Positions 9,044 through 19,105 of a stretch of DNA of 64,000 nt are shown piece by piece. Both the position numbers and the translations under genes were made by a program. The stretch covers positions 124,001 through 188,000 of the forward strand of contig NZ_JANUSD010000001.1 of assembly GCF_024793945.1 (NCBI RefSeq), in the 5' to 3' direction. This stretch comes from Emticicia fluvialis. Lineage in GTDB: Bacteria > Bacteroidota > Bacteroidia > Cytophagales > Spirosomataceae. The notes beneath the pieces are model-generated. The model saw nothing but the letters and a program-made list of their open reading frames with translations. It did not search any database and had not been told where the DNA came from. Position 1 is the first letter of the stretch, and each line of letters starts with the position of its first letter.

Positions 9044-11437
9044 ATGAATAGAACGTTTACACTACTGTTTTTTATTATGTTTACATCGGCCGGCAGCCTG
9101 TTTGCGCAAAACTGCATTGGGCCGGGCGGGCAGGTAAAGTGGTCTTACTGGGCAAACTTTGCCGTTCAGGGTGCACCAGACATAACAGACTTGTCGGTTC
9201 TTGAAAACTACCCCGACAAGCCCGATGGTACACAGATACTGGGTTCACTGAGAGCCCCTGTCAATTACTCCGATTATTTTATTGGTATGATACGCGGTTT
9301 TATTAAAGTTCAGCAAACCGAAACGTATCTTTTTAACATTACCAGCGACGACAAAGGTACTTTTTTCTTAAGTACAGACCAGAACCCGGCCAATAAAGTA
9401 AAAATAGCAGAGGTTACGTCAGCTACTGGTACTGAAGAAAACAGTAAAGAGGCAGGCCAGACCTCAGCGGCTATTCAGCTGAAGGCAGGGCAGTATTATT
9501 ATTTTGAATCCTATAATTTTGAGGCCTCAGGCGCTGACCACCTTGCCTTATGGTGGAAGAAGGCCTCAAACCCCACCGGAGCCTGGAGCATCATTGATTT
9601 TAACAATATAAACGAATACAACTGCGGGCAGGCCTGCCCCCCAAGAGGTACGCTCTGCAATGATGGCAATGCCCTTACCAAAAACGACCAGCAGGATGGC
9701 TTCTGCAACTGTGTGGGAGTTGCCCCAACTGCAAATGCCTGTGTGGGCGAGCGTGGTCTGGCAGAAGCCTATTATTATGATAACATTAAAGGCAGCTATG
9801 TTGAAAATGACCTTGTTAATTCGCCTAAATTTCCGTTATCGCCTGATAGAAAAGAAAAGCTGAAAGGGGCGTTTGGGCCTATACCCACCATACCCATTTA
9901 TGCTTCTGATAACTATGGTGCCTACGTGCAGGGCTTTATTACGGTGCCGGTGTCTGGCAATTATGAGTTTAATGTAACCGGCGACAACCAGACGATTTTT
10001 TACCTCAGCAAAAATGACTCAATTGAACACAAACAGACATACAAAGCTGTGGTAATGCAGGGCGTTGATGAAACCGAGCATAACAATGCCCCGGCCCAAA
10101 CCATTGGCCCTGTTTATATGCAGGCCGGTAAGTACTATTATTATGAAATCAGAAACAAAGAAAACAACAGCAGAGACCATTTTAATGTTTACTGGAAAAC
10201 ACCTTTCTATAAAGAAAAGGTCTGGAAGCGCATACCTGCTTTTTATTTGTTCGACTACAAATGTGAGTTAGCCTGCATTGCACAAGGTACCCCTTGTGAT
10301 GATGGCAACCCCTATACCAATAATGACAAAATCAATGGCATTTGCGAATGTGTAGGCACGCCCTGCTCAGGGCCCGACTGCATAGACGAAACCGCCAGGT
10401 ATAAAATGTTTGATTCGCAGGGGGTAACAGACAACCTCTCTACCACCGAAACCTCCTGGTTGTCTTGTGGTACTCAAAAGGCAAATCCAAATGCCGCCAG
10501 AGCCGGTAACAAGAGCTGGATTTTGTATGATTTTTCTAAGCTATATGTGTTTCATGATACAAGGGTCTGGAACTATAACGTTCCGGGCGAGACAGGTAAA
10601 GGGTTCAGAAGTGTAAATGTTGATTACTCAACAGACGGCAAAACCTGGCAGCCAATTGGCAATGATTACACCTGGCCGCAGGCACCGGGCAGCCACGACT
10701 ACGCCGGTTTTGAGGGCCCTAATATGAATGACGTACGGGCAAGATATATACTGGTTTCAGCAAAAGATAACTGGGGAGATGCCACTTGCACCGGTTTCAG
10801 TAAAATCACATTCAATGCCTCGCTCTGCGATGTGGAAGGAACAGCCTGCGATGACGGAGACCCACTGACCCAGAATGATAAGTTTGACAATAACTGTAAT
10901 TGCAAAGGGGTAAGTATTAATTGCGCCACAGACTCGCTGGCTTTGCAGAAGAGTTCTATTACCTCGGGCGATTACAAGGCTGCCAGAACAATTGTGGCAC
11001 AAACTACCGTTTCTACATCCTCAAAAGATATTTCTTTTACGGCAGGTAATAGTATTGTGTTATTGCCGGGGTTTGAGGTGAACAAAAATTCGGTCTTTAC
11101 TGCCGACATTGCCGGTTGCGTGCAGCAGTCTTTTATAAACAATCAGAAATCGAGAATGGCAGTTGACGATAAAACGGTTTCCGATTTTAAATCAGACACT
11201 ACTCATATTGATAAGCAGCGGAAAATTGTTTTCCGGATTAATCAGCCGTCGCAGGTGAAACTGACCCTGAAAGACAAAAATGAGAAGATTATTACCACTT
11301 TGATTGAAGGCTACTCACAAAACCTGGGTACACAGATTAAAATGCTGCCCGTTAACAAACTACCAAAAGGAGAGTACTGGATTGAGCTGCTTGTGGCAGA
11401 CAAAGTGCTGAGAGAAAAGCTCGAAATTACGAAATAG
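9044..11437 (+). CDS. PA14-domain surface protein with type IX-like C-terminus
   Basis: Large secreted protein (797 aa from this ATG; a GTG at 9020 would add eight residues before the signal peptide). Signal peptide ends at LFAQ. Two PA14-like carbohydrate-binding modules (roughly residues 20-195 and 235-410) and a third beta-rich region resembling a discoidin-type module follow. Each is followed by a Cys-rich linker of the form CDDGNP-x-T-x-ND-x-CxC; there are three such repeats. Then comes a segment like the Bacteroidota 3-coathanger stack, and finally about 80 residues resembling a type A sorting tail (ends LPKGEYWIELLVADK). I infer a cell-surface adhesin or glycan binder exported by the type IX system, co-transcribed with DUF1800/DUF1501. 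Confidence 0.85.
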   Translation: MNRTFTLLFFIMFTSAGSLFAQNCIGPGGQVKWSYWANFAVQGAPDITDLSVLENYPDKPDGTQILGSLRAPVNYSDYFIGMIRGFIKVQQTETYLFNITSDDKGTFFLSTDQNPANKVKIAEVTSATGTEENSKEAGQTSAAIQLKAGQYYYFESYNFEASGADHLALWWKKASNPTGAWSIIDFNNINEYNCGQACPPRGTLCNDGNALTKNDQQDGFCNCVGVAPTANACVGERGLAEAYYYDNIKGSYVENDLVNSPKFPLSPDRKEKLKGAFGPIPTIPIYASDNYGAYVQGFITVPVSGNYEFNVTGDNQTIFYLSKNDSIEHKQTYKAVVMQGVDETEHNNAPAQTIGPVYMQAGKYYYYEIRNKENNSRDHFNVYWKTPFYKEKVWKRIPAFYLFDYKCELACIAQGTPCDDGNPYTNNDKINGICECVGTPCSGPDCIDETARYKMFDSQGVTDNLSTTETSWLSCGTQKANPNAARAGNKSWILYDFSKLYVFHDTRVWNYNVPGETGKGFRSVNVDYSTDGKTWQPIGNDYTWPQAPGSHDYAGFEGPNMNDVRARYILVSAKDNWGDATCTGFSKITFNASLCDVEGTACDDGDPLTQNDKFDNNCNCKGVSINCATDSLALQKSSITSGDYKAARTIVAQTTVSTSSKDISFTAGNSIVLLPGFEVNKNSVFTADIAGCVQQSFINNQKSRMAVDDKTVSDFKSDTTHIDKQRKIVFRINQPSQVKLTLKDKNEKIITTLIEGYSQNLGTQIKMLPVNKLPKGEYWIELLVADKVLREKLEITK

Positions 11438-11441
11438 ACGA

Positions 11442-11479
11442 AAATAAGCCTGAGAACACTACTGCGCTCAGGCTTATTT
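11442..11479. terminator. Bidirectional terminator
   Basis: A perfect 13-bp inverted repeat (AAATAAGCCTGAG, 11442-11454, and complement 11467-11479) with A/T flanks on both sides. It lies between the convergent PA14 gene and the rhodanese-thioredoxin gene. Confidence 0.85.
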
Positions 11480-11480
11480 G

Positions 11481-12188
11481 TTATTTCAGTTGTTTAATTA
11501 CATCTGTCTTGGCTATAAAACCCTCGTGGGTCCACTGAATTTTACTGTTTTTATAAAGCTGCAAGACGGGCAGGGCGTCAACTTTCAGCGCTTTGCACAA
11601 TTCGGCATTATCATCTGCATTGATTCGTAATACCTGCACTTTATCCTTCATTTCTGAAGCAATCTCGTTCAGATAAGGCTCCATTCTTTTACAGGGTTCG
11701 CACCAGTCAGCATAAAAATCAACCAGTACCAGTTTATCCGAACTAAGCATTTGATTAAACTGCTGCCTTGTTAGACTTACAGGCTTGCTACCGGCTTCAG
11801 TGGTTTCAGGCAGGTTGGCTGCCCGCCATTTAATAATGCCGCCTTCCAGCTCATACACATTTTTGAAGCCCATTTCTCTCATTCTGGCTGCCGCCGCTGC
11901 GCTGCGTCCACCTACAAGGCAATACACAAAAACAGGCTTGGCTTTATCAATCTTAGCTACTTCAGCAGCAAAGTTGCTGTCTTTCCAGTTTACATTGCGG
12001 GCATCTTTCAGGTGTCCTTTCGAAAACTCCTCCGGTGTTCTTACATCCAGCACCAAACCGCCGGGCGTTTGTTTGATTTTCTCCGAAAATGCCGCTGCTG
12101 GCAGATTATTGGTCTGGCTGTGGCTTTCAGAGCAGGCCAGTGTGGTTGTTATAAGGGCAAATAGCCAGGTATACAATTGTCTTTTCAT
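11481..12188 (-). CDS. Rhodanese-thioredoxin fusion lipoprotein
   Basis: Fusion of two sulfur/thiol domains, 235 aa. A lipoprotein signal (MKRQLYTWLFALITTTLAC, lipobox LAC) directs it to the periplasmic side of a membrane. The rhodanese domain carries the active-site segment VYCLVGGRS, with the catalytic Cys in the usual loop. The C-terminal thioredoxin domain has WCEPCK. An upstream in-frame ATG at 12257 adds 23 non-signal residues, so I prefer 12188. The likely job is periplasmic thiol-disulfide or persulfide chemistry. It is monocistronic and ends at the shared bidirectional terminator. Confidence 0.92.
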   Translation of the reverse strand: MKRQLYTWLFALITTTLACSESHSQTNNLPAAAFSEKIKQTPGGLVLDVRTPEEFSKGHLKDARNVNWKDSNFAAEVAKIDKAKPVFVYCLVGGRSAAAAARMREMGFKNVYELEGGIIKWRAANLPETTEAGSKPVSLTRQQFNQMLSSDKLVLVDFYADWCEPCKRMEPYLNEIASEMKDKVQVLRINADDNAELCKALKVDALPVLQLYKNSKIQWTHEGFIAKTDVIKQLK

Positions 12189-12348
12189 TTCTTGAATATG
12201 ATTTAACAGACAGCAAAGATAAACTATCCTTCGGGTTTTAAACGTGATAAACGTCACAATCGCTATTCAGGTTATAATAAATTCTTTGCCTTGGGGCGCC
12301 GGGCTTTATAATCTTGAAAATAAGGCAATTATTATGGGTTTTGCCAAA

Positions 12349-12405
12349 CATAATTAACACATAATATTGACTTAACATTTGCTTAATATTGACAAGCTAG
12401 TTTTG
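12349..12405 (+). promoter_or_regulatory. PhoB/OmpR-type tandem operator and promoter
   Basis: Four hexamers at exactly 11-bp steps: CATAAT (12349), CATAAT (12360), CTTAAC (12371) and CTTAAT (12382). A 10-bp spacer and a perfect -7 box TAGTTTTG (12398-12405) follow. The array covers the -33 region, as expected for an activated promoter. The receptor ATG is 29 bp downstream. The same layout occurs at 31.9, 40.85 and 44.0 kb. Confidence 0.75.
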
Positions 12406-12434
12406 CACCGTGAAAATAAGACACGGAAACCAAT

Positions 12435-15245
12435 ATGAACAATAAGAAAATTTCTACTACTCTTTTTTTGTTATTTGCTACAATTATTGCCTTTGCCCAG
12501 ACGGGAACCATTCGCGGAACAATCAAGGATGCCAAAACTAACGAAGACCTCATTGGCGCAACTGTTAAAATTGAAGGTACAGCCTTAGGTTCAGTTACTG
12601 ATATTAACGGTTTCTTTTCGATAGCGAAAGTACCGGCCGGAAAAGTAAAAGTGGTTATCAGCTATGTTTCGTATCAGGACAGGGTTCTGGCTGATGTAGC
12701 GGTTGTAAGCGGAAACATAACAGAAATAAACACCAGCCTTGAAGAAGAAAAAACCTTACTACAGGAAGTAAAAGTTACAGCCAGCCGCCTGACTAACACT
12801 GAGGTGTCGGTTATTTCAGAAATAAAAGCCGCCCAGATGGTGGTAAACGGTATTTCGGCACAGCAGATTGCCAAAACCCTAGACCGTGACGCAGCCCAGG
12901 TAGTGAAGCGCGTACCGGGTATTACTATTGTTGGAGACAGATTTATCAATATCAGAGGTCTTAACCAGCGTTACAACAATGTAATGCTTCATAATGCATT
13001 TACACCCAGTATGGAGACAGACGTTAAGTCTTTCTCATTTGATATTATTCCCAGCTCTCAGATTGACAGGATGTTGATTTATAAAAGTCCTTCGGCTGAG
13101 CTACCCGGTGAATTTGCAGGTGGTCTTGTGAAAATCTTTACCAAGAATATCCCTGACAAAAACTCATTGGTAATTGATTACAGCACTTCTTACCGTAGTA
13201 ATACAACATTCGGAGACTTTTATCAGCCTAACCAGGGTAAAAATTACTGGACAGGGTTCAATAACGGATATTACGACCTGCCTAAGTATTTTCCGGCCAA
13301 CATTAGTCAGGTACTCAATAACCCTGCTGCGCTTGAGTCCGCAGGGCGTTCTTTGAGAAATGAATGGATTGCCAAAAACTCTACGGCAACGCCGGACCAA
13401 AGAATTGGTATTACAGGTAACTACAAATTTTCGATCGGAAGAGTAAAAGCGGGTAACGTTACGGCAGTAAATTACTCTGACACCCGTACCAATTTTTTGA
13501 TTGACCGTAACGATTTCAATGCCAACATCAGCAATACGCAATCGCCGATCTATAACTTTAACGACCAGCAATATAGCCGTAATATCCGTGTAGGTGTGAT
13601 GCACAACTGGGCGTTTCGTCTTAGCGACAATCATTCTATTGAGTTCAAGAACCTGTTTAATCAGTTAAGCAATTCCAATTATACACGCCGTACAGGCCGT
13701 GCCATTGAGGCCAACTATAATCCTGATAACCACTCGTTCAATCAGGTTTACCGGGGTATTTATACCGGCCAGCTTACCGGAAAACACACACTTGCCAATG
13801 GCAAAACCAGTATCGACTGGGTAGTTGGTTATAATCATTCGTATCGTGACCAGCCAGACTACCGCCGCTACCGTTCGGATGTTGACCCTTCCAGCGGCAC
13901 TAAGTCTGTGTATATTCCAATAGGTACTGCGCAGGCGTTCTTCCTGGGAAGATGGTTCTCTAAAATGCTTGAAAACGGTTATACCGGCGCTGTGAACCTG
14001 ACACAGAAAGTAACCCTTTCTAAAGAAAAAGAAACGGAAATGGAACTGAAAGCCGGTGTTTTCTATGAGAAGAAAGACCGTAGCTTTAATGGTAGAAACC
14101 TGGGCTACGTACGTGGCTCAAACTTTAACGGAGAGTTATTCACAGCACCTATCAACGTTATTTTCAATAATATTAACGGCACTAACGGTATCAGAATTGA
14201 CGAGCAGACTAACCCGAACGACTCGTACACTGCGGGTAACAAGTTGTTGGCCTACTATGCAAATGCCAATATTCCGCTAAGCAAAAAGCTGAATATCATT
14301 GGTGGTGTTAGGGCAGAAGACAATACGCAAAGCTTAGAGAGTGCTTTTATTGGCGGAGCCAAGGTATCGGTTAAAAACCCGGTTTTAAGTATTTTGCCAT
14401 CGGCCAACCTTTCTTACAACTTTAATGAGAAAATGCTTGTAAGAGCTGCTTACGGACAAACCATTAACCGTCCGGAGTTCAGAGAGCTGGCGCCTTTCTC
14501 GTTCTATGATTTTGATTTCAACGTAGTATATGAAGGCTACACCGGCCTTAAGATTTCAACAGTGAATAATTTTGATGCCCGTTGGGAATTCTACCCTACA
14601 CCTGCCGAGGTAGTTAGTTTTGCAGTATTCCACAAGGATTTCAGAAACCCGATTGAAATTGAAGTAGAAGCAGGTAGTGGCTCATTAGGTGCCAAAACCT
14701 TTATTTATAAAAATGCCCAGAGTGCCAGAAGTACAGGGGTTGAGCTTGAAATAAAGAAAGGGCTGGCAAGTATTACTTCTTCAAGATTCCTTGAAAGGGT
14801 AAGTGTGCTTTTTAATACCACTCTGATTGTAAGTAAAGTAAAACTAAGGGAAGGTGCGGTGGGGCAATCAAATAATCGTCCGTTGCAGGGGCAGTCTCCT
14901 TACATCGTAAACACAGGTATAAACTACAATGATCAGGAAAGAGATTTCCAGGTAAATATTCTCTACAACGTAATAGGCAAAAGAATTTTTGCCGTAGGTT
15001 TTCTGGGATACCCCGACCTATACGAAATGCCACGAAACGTGCTTGACCTTACTTTCTCTAAGGGTGTAGGTAGCAGATTTGTTATCAAAGGTGGTATAAA
15101 CGACATCTTCAATCAGGCAGCCTTAATTCTGCAAGACGGTAATCAGGACGGTAAGTTTGACCGTAAAAATGATGAAATCATGCAGCAATACAAACCAGGC
15201 AGATTATTCTCTCTGGGTGTAAGCTACACTTTGAGTGGCAAATAA
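12435..15245 (+). CDS. TonB-dependent receptor, phosphate-regulon candidate
   Basis: Outer-membrane active transporter of 936 aa. Signal peptide ends at AFAQ. A carboxypeptidase-regulatory-like beta-sandwich (about 24-110) precedes the plug domain (about 130-240), which includes FINIRGLNQRYNNVMLHN and ELPGEFAGG. The remainder is a 22-strand barrel. It belongs to the single-chain receptor group rather than SusC: no SusD partner follows. Instead a beta-helix lipoprotein gene lies 66 bp downstream, the same pairing as the phytase locus at 25.6-30.8 kb. Its promoter carries the 11-bp operator array. I infer uptake of a phosphorus compound; the substrate is unknown. Confidence 0.92.
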   Translation: MNNKKISTTLFLLFATIIAFAQTGTIRGTIKDAKTNEDLIGATVKIEGTALGSVTDINGFFSIAKVPAGKVKVVISYVSYQDRVLADVAVVSGNITEINTSLEEEKTLLQEVKVTASRLTNTEVSVISEIKAAQMVVNGISAQQIAKTLDRDAAQVVKRVPGITIVGDRFINIRGLNQRYNNVMLHNAFTPSMETDVKSFSFDIIPSSQIDRMLIYKSPSAELPGEFAGGLVKIFTKNIPDKNSLVIDYSTSYRSNTTFGDFYQPNQGKNYWTGFNNGYYDLPKYFPANISQVLNNPAALESAGRSLRNEWIAKNSTATPDQRIGITGNYKFSIGRVKAGNVTAVNYSDTRTNFLIDRNDFNANISNTQSPIYNFNDQQYSRNIRVGVMHNWAFRLSDNHSIEFKNLFNQLSNSNYTRRTGRAIEANYNPDNHSFNQVYRGIYTGQLTGKHTLANGKTSIDWVVGYNHSYRDQPDYRRYRSDVDPSSGTKSVYIPIGTAQAFFLGRWFSKMLENGYTGAVNLTQKVTLSKEKETEMELKAGVFYEKKDRSFNGRNLGYVRGSNFNGELFTAPINVIFNNINGTNGIRIDEQTNPNDSYTAGNKLLAYYANANIPLSKKLNIIGGVRAEDNTQSLESAFIGGAKVSVKNPVLSILPSANLSYNFNEKMLVRAAYGQTINRPEFRELAPFSFYDFDFNVVYEGYTGLKISTVNNFDARWEFYPTPAEVVSFAVFHKDFRNPIEIEVEAGSGSLGAKTFIYKNAQSARSTGVELEIKKGLASITSSRFLERVSVLFNTTLIVSKVKLREGAVGQSNNRPLQGQSPYIVNTGINYNDQERDFQVNILYNVIGKRIFAVGFLGYPDLYEMPRNVLDLTFSKGVGSRFVIKGGINDIFNQAALILQDGNQDGKFDRKNDEIMQQYKPGRLFSLGVSYTLSGK

Positions 15246-15311
15246 TTAGCAAATCGAATATCAATATATCAAGTAAACATTTTAGGATTTACATTTAAAA
15301 CCCCAATAATC

Positions 15312-17072
15312 ATGCAATTTTCCAGATTATCTCGATTGTTTGCAGCAAGTGCAATGGCAGTTTCGGCTGTGTTTGTACTGAACGCATGTAAAGAAGATGA
15401 AGAAGTTTTCCCGGCGCCAACTGCATCGGCAGGTGCTGAGGCATCTGGTGTTCCAGGAGCAAAAGTAAACGTTACGGCTTCTATCAGTGCACCGGCTGGT
15501 TTGAAAACTCTTACAGTTTTGAAAAACGGAGCCGCTTTTGATACAAAAACTTATACAGACGGAGCAACTTCAGACAATTACACGAAAGAATATACTATTG
15601 AAAGTCTGGCCTCTGGTACAACAGTAAACTTTACTGTTATTGCAACAGACACTAAGAACCAGGCATCAGCTCCGGTTACATTTACAGTAAAAGTAACGGC
15701 TGTTCCGCCTAAACAAGTGGTTACAGTAAAAGGACTTTTAACCGGCAACATCAGCTGGACAAAAGATAAAATCTACAAATTGTCTGGCTTTGTACGTGTA
15801 GGTGGCGACACCACCGAAACCGCTGCTGCCGGAGTTGCAACCGGAACCCTTACCATTGAGGCTGGTACAGTTATTATCGGTGAGCGTTCTACCAAAGGTA
15901 CTTTGATTATCCAACGTGGTAGCAAAATTATTGCTAACGGTACAGCTTCTGAGCCTATCGTGTTTACATCTGAACGTGGTGTAGGTGAGCGTGAAGCCGG
16001 CGACTGGGGTGGCCTGGTAATTTGCGGTAAAGCAAAAAACAACCTGCCTGGTGGTACTGCTCAGCTTGAAGGTAGCTACAAAGCATGGCATGGTGGCAGC
16101 GATGATGCTGACAACTCTGGTAGCTTGAAATATGTTCGTGTTGAATATGCAGGTGTGCCTATCAACCCGAATCAGGAAATCAACTCATTTACTTTTGGTT
16201 CAGTAGGTAGTGGTACATCACTAGAGTATTTACAGGCTTCTTATGGTGGCGACGACTCTTACGAGTGGTTTGGTGGTACTGTAAATGCAAAATATCTGGT
16301 AGCTTACAGAGGTCTTGACGATGATTTTGATATGGACAACGGTTTTAGAGGAAACATTCAGTTTGCAGTGGGTCTGCGTGGCGCTACAAGTGCTGACCAG
16401 TCTGGTTCAAACGGATTTGAAGTAGATAACGATGGTCAGGGAACGTCAGCCGAGCCTTTCACATCGCCAACATTGGCTAACGTATCATTGATTGGTGCCA
16501 AACAAAGCCAGGAGACATTTATCAGCACATTGTTCCAGAATGGTATGCACTTGCGTCGTAACAATAAAATCAAGGTTTATAACACATTTGTTACGGGTTA
16601 CCCTAATGGTGTTTATATTGACGGTTCTACTACTGCCGCTAACGCAGTTGCTGGTTCGTTGGTATTAAACAATGTGGTTCTTGCCGGTGTAACTGGCTGG
16701 GGTACCAATGGATACGGACAAGGTGCTGCTACACAACCGCAAGGTTTTGCAGTGCGTGACGTAAACACCTCTACGCCTGCTGCTGCTTTAACTATTGGTA
16801 CACAAAAGCCATCTGAGTGGTTTGCTTCTTTGGCGGGTAATAAAGCCTTAGCTTCGTGGACCACCACTGGTATCAGCAATACTGTATTTGGTGCGGGTCG
16901 CCCAACGTTTACTATTACTACATCTGCAACAGATGCTATCACTAAAGGTACTACAACTGTAACCTTGCCTGCGTTCTTTACTGCTACCGATTACGTAGGT
17001 GCATTTAAAGATACAGACTGGACAGCCACCTGGGCAGAGTTTAACCCTAGCGCGGTAGTTTATATCAAGTAA
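15312..17072 (+). CDS. Beta-helix lipoprotein paired with the TonB receptor
   Basis: 586-aa predicted lipoprotein (signal with lipobox LNAC, followed by acidic residues KEDEE, as for surface-exposed Bacteroidota lipoproteins). An N-terminal Ig-like part (about 35-135) is followed by a long parallel-beta-helix-like region. That region has the recurring motif of the type GTLxI-x-RGSKIIANGTASEPIVF. The beta-helix motif is shared with the lipoprotein at 28.4 kb, so the two receptor/lipoprotein pairs are paralogous. A role as surface substrate-binding or processing partner of the receptor is inferred from context. Codon usage and base composition match the receptor gene. Confidence 0.85.
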   Translation: MQFSRLSRLFAASAMAVSAVFVLNACKEDEEVFPAPTASAGAEASGVPGAKVNVTASISAPAGLKTLTVLKNGAAFDTKTYTDGATSDNYTKEYTIESLASGTTVNFTVIATDTKNQASAPVTFTVKVTAVPPKQVVTVKGLLTGNISWTKDKIYKLSGFVRVGGDTTETAAAGVATGTLTIEAGTVIIGERSTKGTLIIQRGSKIIANGTASEPIVFTSERGVGEREAGDWGGLVICGKAKNNLPGGTAQLEGSYKAWHGGSDDADNSGSLKYVRVEYAGVPINPNQEINSFTFGSVGSGTSLEYLQASYGGDDSYEWFGGTVNAKYLVAYRGLDDDFDMDNGFRGNIQFAVGLRGATSADQSGSNGFEVDNDGQGTSAEPFTSPTLANVSLIGAKQSQETFISTLFQNGMHLRRNNKIKVYNTFVTGYPNGVYIDGSTTAANAVAGSLVLNNVVLAGVTGWGTNGYGQGAATQPQGFAVRDVNTSTPAAALTIGTQKPSEWFASLAGNKALASWTTTGISNTVFGAGRPTFTITTSATDAITKGTTTVTLPAFFTATDYVGAFKDTDWTATWAEFNPSAVVYIK

Positions 17073-17086
17073 TATTTCTTTGAAGA

Positions 17087-17121
17087 AACAAGGGGTAGGG
17101 AGTACCCGCCCCTTGTTTTTT
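17087..17121 (+). terminator. Terminator or attenuator after the beta-helix lipoprotein
   Basis: AACAAGGGG (17087-17095) pairs with CCCCTTGTT (17109-17117), with an inner GGG/CCC pair and a six-T run. The next same-strand gene starts only 20 bp later, so readthrough could set its expression level. Confidence 0.8.
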
Positions 17122-17141
17122 AAGTTTACATCAACACCAAT

Positions 17142-17690
17142 ATGAAAAAGAGTTTATGGATATTTATTTGTCTGATTGCGGTTTCGTGCCAGGCAGACAA
17201 GTATAAGGTCAATCATTATTTTGACACAGCACAACAAGATACTTTACTGACAAATATCGTAACCTATATTTATAGTAAGGCGCCTCAATCAACCAATCAG
17301 ACAAGATTCCAACCCCGGTTCAGGAATTTCTATGTTGCAGCTCTGCCAAAATTCAGCATTGAAAACTATTATATCGGCCCGGATAGCACCCATTATTTTT
17401 TTGTGATACGCCCAGTAGGTAATCTACCCTATAAGCGCGGAGTGATAGGAAGATACAAACTAGGGAAAAACCTGATGCCGACCAATTTTGAAGAGGTAGT
17501 TAATACACCTCATCTGGACGAAAAACTGGTAAAGGAAAGAGGCAGATTCTTGTTCAAAGAACTGATAAAGACCGGAAACCTGAATAAATACCTGACCATG
17601 AAGCATTACGTAGAATGGCCGGATGCCCATTTGGTTTATGATAAAAAACTGAATGAATGGGTGGCACCCACTTCTGAATCTATACAATAA
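17142..17690 (+). CDS. Small predicted lipoprotein, unknown function
   Basis: 182-aa protein with a signal and lipobox (IAVSC) and no domain I recognise. It is mixed alpha/beta, with Tyr- and Phe-rich segments and a Tyr-Val-Glu-Trp-Pro stretch near the C-terminus. It follows the receptor/beta-helix pair on the same strand behind a strong hairpin. It is therefore either a poorly expressed third operon member or a gene with its own promoter, which I cannot see. A conserved role with the receptor would need synteny data. Confidence 0.7.
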   Translation: MKKSLWIFICLIAVSCQADKYKVNHYFDTAQQDTLLTNIVTYIYSKAPQSTNQTRFQPRFRNFYVAALPKFSIENYYIGPDSTHYFFVIRPVGNLPYKRGVIGRYKLGKNLMPTNFEEVVNTPHLDEKLVKERGRFLFKELIKTGNLNKYLTMKHYVEWPDAHLVYDKKLNEWVAPTSESIQ

Positions 17691-17773
17691 AAAGACATTA
17701 GTTTTATAACTAGAAGATTATCAGCCCTTTGGTTGAGAATTGAATCAGCAGATTCATATTGGTGTTAAATCAG

Positions 17774-17806
17774 AAAAGTCAGAGGCGTTGCTTCTGACTT
17801 TTTCTT
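17774..17806 (+). terminator. Intrinsic terminator
   Basis: AAAAGTCAGA (17774-17783) pairs with TCTGACTTTT (17793-17802) and is followed by a T-rich tail. It ends the receptor-lipoprotein transcription unit. Confidence 0.8.
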
Positions 17807-17834
17807 TTTGAGTTAGTCTCGCTTTTGCAACAAT

Positions 17835-19073
17835 TCAGAACATCAGACCGACACCGTAACTCAATTGTTTAAACCAGTTTTGTTTATGATTAAGTAATGG
17901 GGAAAAATTTGTTTGAAAAACAATATTGGTTCTTTTAAGCGGAATTATTCCACCTAGTTCAAAAACAAGTGGAAATTTGGGAAGAAGCTTAACTCCGTCA
18001 GCCTTTTGCTGAGTGAAAGTTGCCGAGAATCCGGCATAAGGGCGAAATTCTCCTTTTAATGATGCATAACGAACCCCTAAAGCAATTGAGGCAATTTCCC
18101 GTTCGATTTTCTGAGTAGTATTTTTATCGGTGTTTAGCAAAGAATAACTATAATAATGGAAACCCAATTTGTAAAAAATATTTTGGTTTTTACCGTAATT
18201 TGGGATGAGAACATAAATGTTATAGTTCCATGCATTTGTGAATTTTGTTTCAGCACTTGTAAAACGGTCTTTGATAGGAATTGTGCCTCCAGCCGTAAAA
18301 CCGAAATAAATCTTACCTAATTTTTTCTTTTGAAAAATAATTTCAGGTTTTGTTTCGGTGTATAATGTATTATAGTTTACAATGAAGGCAATTAAATCTT
18401 TAGCTGTGTAATTAAGGGTCTTTAAAGACTGTTTAATGCCGTTTTCCAGTGCAAATTTGTTTTCAAACAAAATGCTATCTAAGGTATCAGTAAAAGGTTT
18501 TTGCTCAATATATCCACCTCTAAACCTGTTAGTTTGATAATACTGACCTTTTATGATAAAGAATCCATTATTACGGATACTATCCGGTTTGAAATCATAA
18601 TAAACAGGAGGTAACTCATGCATTTTTTCATCCTTTTCTATATAGAATTGATTTATATCATTTTGGGTGGTTAGTTGATATAAACTAACTTCACCTTTTA
18701 CAAGTAATTTTAAGTACAAATGTTCTCTATGCGGTTGAACCTGGTTGTTTTTTAAAATCAACGATCCTGATTTTATGAATGGGAATTCACTAAAAGAGTT
18801 GTCGACTCTGTAAGAAGAGGAATACACTTCTTTTGATAAGTAAATATTGCCATTAGTAATGTAGCCTTTTATTGAATTTGGCGATACCTCTACAGCCTTG
18901 TCATTTGAAGTTAATTTATAACTGATTTTTGATGTGGTGGAGAAATTTGAAAGTATTACTTGAGAAGTATCACCTTTTAAATTAACAATTTTTGCAGGTC
19001 TGTAAATGTCCTGTGAAAACAGTTTAATTGTTAAAATTGAGGCAGCTAAAGTTAAGGTAAAGATCCTTATCAT
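17835..19073 (-). CDS. Predicted outer-membrane beta-barrel protein
   Basis: 412-aa protein with a signal peptide (ends KLFSQ). The N-terminal half is soluble, and the C-terminal ~180 residues alternate polar and hydrophobic residues with aromatic girdles, ending in YGVGLMF. A terminal aromatic residue is typical of outer-membrane barrels. I recognise no specific family. The gene is clearly more AT-rich than its neighbours, which may indicate recent acquisition. A perfect -7 box (TACATTTG, minus strand) lies at 19106-19113. Confidence 0.7.
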   Translation of the reverse strand: MIRIFTLTLAASILTIKLFSQDIYRPAKIVNLKGDTSQVILSNFSTTSKISYKLTSNDKAVEVSPNSIKGYITNGNIYLSKEVYSSSYRVDNSFSEFPFIKSGSLILKNNQVQPHREHLYLKLLVKGEVSLYQLTTQNDINQFYIEKDEKMHELPPVYYDFKPDSIRNNGFFIIKGQYYQTNRFRGGYIEQKPFTDTLDSILFENKFALENGIKQSLKTLNYTAKDLIAFIVNYNTLYTETKPEIIFQKKKLGKIYFGFTAGGTIPIKDRFTSAETKFTNAWNYNIYVLIPNYGKNQNIFYKLGFHYYSYSLLNTDKNTTQKIEREIASIALGVRYASLKGEFRPYAGFSATFTQQKADGVKLLPKFPLVFELGGIIPLKRTNIVFQTNFSPLLNHKQNWFKQLSYGVGLMF

Positions 19074-19105
19074 ATTTGAGTAGTACAGCTTTTAAGTTTT
19101 AATAA

